Notes under the pieces: model-generated
What the model saw: only the letters and a program-made list of their open reading frames with translations
Told to the model about the DNA's origin: nothing
The model's database searches: none
Assembly (NCBI GenBank): GCA_900544255.1
Contig: UQUM01000025.1
Location: 1 to 26,429, forward strand
Direction of reading: 5' to 3'
Length of the DNA: 26,429 nt
DNA from: an uncultured Sutterella sp.
GTDB lineage: Bacteria; Pseudomonadota; Gammaproteobacteria; Burkholderiales; Burkholderiaceae_F
Program-made: the position numbers and the translations under genes
Part shown: positions 24,389 to 26,429 of the stretch, piece by piece
How positions within the stretch are numbered: position 1 is the stretch's first letter
Layout of the letters: each line of letters starts with the position of its first letter

Positions 24389-24408
24389 AAAAAAAGGAAT
24401 CGGAAACG

Positions 24409-25284
24409 ATGGATGCTTTGACGGAAAGTGTGTTGAAGCGCTTTGCGCAGTTGCTGCCCCCGGAAAATCCCGAACCGGACTGGTCGGCTCCGGCGTTTCG
24501 TTGGGTGCGGCGTACCTACATGGGAACGGTGGTGGGGCGCTTAGAGGCCGTACCGCATTTTGCGCATGTCGATGTGGAAACCCTGATTCACATCAATGAG
24601 CAGAAGGCGCAGCTTTTGACGAACACCGAGCAGTTCGTACGGGGGCTCCCTGCCAACAACGTTCTTTTGACCGGCGCCCGGGGAACGGGGAAGAGTTCTT
24701 TGATCCGTGGGTGCTGTACGCGGTTTTATGAAGACGGGCTTCGCCTCATTGAAGTCGGCAAGGACGATTTGTGTGATCTCGCGGACATCGTGCGGCTCAC
24801 AAGTACACGCCCCGAGCGTTTCATCGTATTCTGCGACGACCTCTCGTTTGAATTGGGGGAAGGGGGGTACAAGGCCTTAAAGGCGGCGCTCGACGGTTCG
24901 GTCGCAGCGGGCGGCGAAAATCTTCTCATCTACGCCACGAGTAACCGTCGTCACCTGATGCCGGAACCGGCTTCAGACAACGATCAGGCGGCGTTGGACG
25001 ACACCGGAGAACTTCACCCCGGGGAAGTGTTGGAAGAAAAGCTCTCTTTGGCAGAGCGCTTCGGTCTGTGGCTTTCGTTTTACCCCTTCAGCCAGGCGAA
25101 GTACCTCGATGTGGTGCGGCAGTCGCTCGCGGCGTTGGGGGTGGCACCTTCAGTTGCCGAGAGCGAAGACGTGCGGCTTGAAGCCCTGCAGTTTGCCATT
25201 CAGCGGGGCGGCAGAAGCGGCCGCGTGGCCCTGCAGTACGCGCGAAGTCGAGCGGGGCGCGAGAAACTGAAGGAGGCGGCATGA
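24409..25284 (+). CDS. DUF815 family AAA+ ATP-binding protein
   Basis: A 291-residue P-loop ATPase of the DUF815 family, function not established. Walker A GARGTGKSS is at 89-97, a Walker B-type strand FIVFCDD at 138-144, and a sensor-like stretch LLIYATSNRRHLMPE around 172-186. The preceding NNVLLTG segment is typical of the family. The ribosome site is AAAAGGAAT. Its stop overlaps the next start by four bases (ATGA), so it is translationally coupled to the Nudix gene. The DUF815-Nudix-yacG order recurs in Burkholderiales, usually with argJ between secA and DUF815; argJ is missing here. Confidence 0.88.
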   Translation: MDALTESVLKRFAQLLPPENPEPDWSAPAFRWVRRTYMGTVVGRLEAVPHFAHVDVETLIHINEQKAQLLTNTEQFVRGLPANNVLLTGARGTGKSSLIRGCCTRFYEDGLRLIEVGKDDLCDLADIVRLTSTRPERFIVFCDDLSFELGEGGYKALKAALDGSVAAGGENLLIYATSNRRHLMPEPASDNDQAALDDTGELHPGEVLEEKLSLAERFGLWLSFYPFSQAKYLDVVRQSLAALGVAPSVAESEDVRLEALQFAIQRGGRSGRVALQYARSRAGREKLKEAA

Positions 25285-26027
25285 CTGAATCACGTTCCGT
25301 GACGGAAGTCGCGGTTGCCGTACTGACGGATCCGGAAACCGGCAAGGTTTTACTGGGATCGCGCCCTGAAGGCAAGCCCTATGCCGGTTGGTGGGAATTG
25401 CCCGGCGGAAAGTTGGAACCGGGAGAATCTGTGCATGAAGCATTGGTGCGGGAACTTAAGGAAGAACTGGCGCTCACGGTGATGGATTCGGTGCCGTGGT
25501 TTGTGATGGAGAAAAGTTACCCGCATGCCTATGTTCGGCTGCATTTTCGACGGTCGGCGTCGTTTCTGGGAACGCCCGTCAATCTCGAGAATCAGGAATT
25601 TCGTTGGGTGGCGCCCGAAGACGGCGACCGACTCGACTTGAAGTTGCTGCCGATGGTGGCGTTGGTGTTAAGGCGTCTCACGCTCCCTGCGGTGATGGCG
25701 ACGGCAACGAGTCGAGAGGGGCTCACTGCAGCCGCGGATTTTGTGCGGTCGGTGCCGGATGCGGCGGTGTGGGTGAAAACGCAAGAGGAGGCTGCGCTCG
25801 TCAGGTCAATAGGCGCTGCGCCCTTTTTGTGGTCGGAGACCGTGCCCGAAGGGGCGGTGGCGTCCGACTTTGAAGGTGAAACGACGGCGCTTTTCGGCGT
25901 GGGACTCAACGACGCCGTAACCGCAGAGCACGCCAACCGGCTCCCCGTGTATGTTCCGGGGGATGCCGCGGACGTGACGCGGCTGCGCCGCGTGGGCGCT
26001 CAGGGCGTTTATCGGCGCTTTTTCTGA
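25281..26027 (+). CDS. Nudix (MutT-like) hydrolase with C-terminal thiamine-phosphate-synthase-like domain
   Basis: A 248-residue two-part protein. Residues 8-130 are a MutT-type Nudix domain that would hydrolyse oxidised or damaged nucleoside triphosphates. The Nudix box runs from G43 to L65 (GKLEPGESVHEALVRELKEE core) with R57, E58, E61 and E62 intact; only the penultimate Gly is Ala64. The WWELPGGK entry matches MutT. Residues 135-248 look like a shortened TIM-barrel of the ThiE/TenI type found fused to MutT in many betaproteobacteria; the usual fusion is about 310 residues, so this half is reduced. It is coupled to DUF815 upstream. The 3' end overlaps convergent yacG by 19 bases. Confidence 0.85.
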   Translation: MTESRSVTEVAVAVLTDPETGKVLLGSRPEGKPYAGWWELPGGKLEPGESVHEALVRELKEELALTVMDSVPWFVMEKSYPHAYVRLHFRRSASFLGTPVNLENQEFRWVAPEDGDRLDLKLLPMVALVLRRLTLPAVMATATSREGLTAAADFVRSVPDAAVWVKTQEEAALVRSIGAAPFLWSETVPEGAVASDFEGETTALFGVGLNDAVTAEHANRLPVYVPGDAADVTRLRRVGAQGVYRRFF

Positions 26028-26242
26028 GCGGCGCCGTTCGCGGCAGCTTCCAGAAGCTGCCGCTTCATTTCTTCGGCGAGGGCCTCAGGATCCGCCGTAC
26101 CCGGCGTACCCTCAATGCGGTAGTCCCCGGACGCCCAGGCGCCGAGATCTATCAGTTTGCAACGTTCGCTGCAGAACGGCCGGAAAGGACTCTTCATGTC
26201 GTATTCGTGCATTTTGCGGCAGGTGGGGCATTTCACCAGCAT
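26009..26242 (-). CDS. yacG: DNA gyrase inhibitor YacG-type zinc protein
   Basis: A 77-residue zinc-ribbon protein. Ligands C5, C8, C24 and C28 occur in CPTC and FCSERCKLIDLG, followed by the family's WASGDYRI, then an acidic/basic tail. E. coli YacG (about 65 residues) binds gyrase B and inhibits its activity. I chose ATG 26242 (MLVKCPTC), which matches family N-termini. In-frame ATGs at 26263 and 26299 lie in the adjacent insertion sequence and would add IS-derived residues. The likely ribosome site AAGGA (26258-26254) straddles the IS boundary. It is convergent to the Nudix gene with a 19-base overlap. Confidence 0.92.
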   Translation of the reverse strand: MLVKCPTCRKMHEYDMKSPFRPFCSERCKLIDLGAWASGDYRIEGTPGTADPEALAEEMKRQLLEAAANGAAQKKRR

Positions 26243-26266
26243 TTTTCTAATTTTCCTTGACATACT

Positions 26267-26286
26267 CCCCAGCCTAAAGGCTGAGG
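26267..26286 (-). repeat. IS605-family right-end hairpin
   Basis: An 8-bp stem (one G-U) with a 4-base loop. In this family such hairpins are recognised as single-stranded DNA by TnpA and form the 3' part of the TnpB guide RNA scaffold. Confidence 0.75.
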
Positions 26287-26295
26287 ATTCTTGGA

Positions 26296-26429
26296 TCAAA
26301 CGCCGGATGCCGACTTTCGTCGGTCTGACTCCGGCTTCCCTTGACGGACGAACGTCCCGCCCGTTACTACTCTGTCAGCAATGCGAAGCGCTTCCGCAAG
26401 AATATTGCGGGCCGCATTCACGTCACGGT
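26296..26429 (-). CDS. tnpB: TnpB (RNA-guided nuclease of IS200/IS605), C-terminal fragment
   Basis: A 43-codon open frame that enters from beyond the window and ends with TGA at 26298-26296. It begins RDVNAARNILAEALRIA, matching the (D/R)-x-(N)-A-A-x-N-I-L motif after the zinc ribbon of TnpB; the aspartate here is the third RuvC catalytic acid. A short basic tail follows (RQGKPESDRRKSASGV). Whether the full protein is intact cannot be judged. TnpB cuts DNA under guidance of an RNA made from the element's right end. Confidence 0.8.
   Translation of the reverse strand, partial: RDVNAARNILAEALRIADRVVTGGTFVRQGKPESDRRKSASGV

Larger units (their letters stand above)
26257..26429 (-). mobile_element. 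Right end of an IS200/IS605-family element
   Basis: It contains the tnpB 3' end and the family's subterminal hairpin at 26267-26286 (CCTCAGCC, loop TTTA, GGCTGGGG on the minus strand), followed by GAGTATGTCAA. Ending at TCAA is the cleavage tetranucleotide known for IS608-type elements, so the boundary is placed between 26257 and 26256. The element continues beyond the window. Confidence 0.75.

Noticed and set aside
1..26429. CRISPR array, rRNA or phage genes
   Set aside because: I saw no regularly spaced direct repeats, no rRNA-like sequence and no phage structural or lysis genes anywhere in the window.

Overview
This window looks like chromosome from a host-associated betaproteobacterium of the Burkholderiales, most likely the Sutterellaceae (Sutterella/Parasutterella type). 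That placement is an inference. It rests on a betaproteobacterial-type FtsZ (T7-loop NVDFED instead of the gammaproteobacterial NVDFAD), the gene order ftsZ-lpxC-DUF721-secA followed by DUF815-Nudix-yacG, and several amino-acid/fumarate catabolic genes of the kind an asaccharolytic gut anaerobe would carry. Both edges of the window lie in insertion sequences: the 3' end of an IS256-family element on the left and the tnpB end of an IS200/IS605-family element on the right.

Region 1 (about 334-9342) is an accessory catabolic block. A minus-strand unit carries an argininosuccinate-lyase-family enzyme (2466-3971) and a ureohydrolase (1424-2386), followed by an intrinsic terminator and a separate LysR gene. 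Divergently, a plus-strand unit carries a second argininosuccinate-lyase-like paralogue (4262-5773) and two tandem EutH-type transporters (5847-6926 and 7081-8157), with no other eut gene in view. A second LysR gene (8383-9342) is divergent from aspartate ammonia-lyase aspA (9520-10959). Three members of the aspartase/fumarase superfamily therefore sit within 8.5 kb, each expected to release fumarate. My reading is a fumarate-generating catabolic island in which amines are imported, N-linked aspartate or succinyl adducts are split, and a guanidino group is removed. I know of no described pathway with this combination, and it is the main candidate for something new here.

Region 2 (11108-12200) has a prolyl-tRNA-editing-type deacylase, a decayed gap, and a tRNA operon read leftwards (Pro-TGG, Arg-TCT, His-GTG) with its own promoter and terminator.

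Region 3 (12324-26242) is core genome. It contains ung-tamA-tamB in a tight run (base excision repair plus outer-membrane assembly), ftsZ-lpxC (division and lipid A), a convergent DUF721/DciA-like gene, secA, a DUF815 ATPase overlapping a Nudix hydrolase, and convergent yacG. ftsZ is preceded by tamB rather than by ftsQ-ftsA, and argJ, which often follows secA in Burkholderiales, is absent. The genes of region 1 up to eutH1 look visibly richer in A/T at third codon positions than eutH2 and everything to its right.
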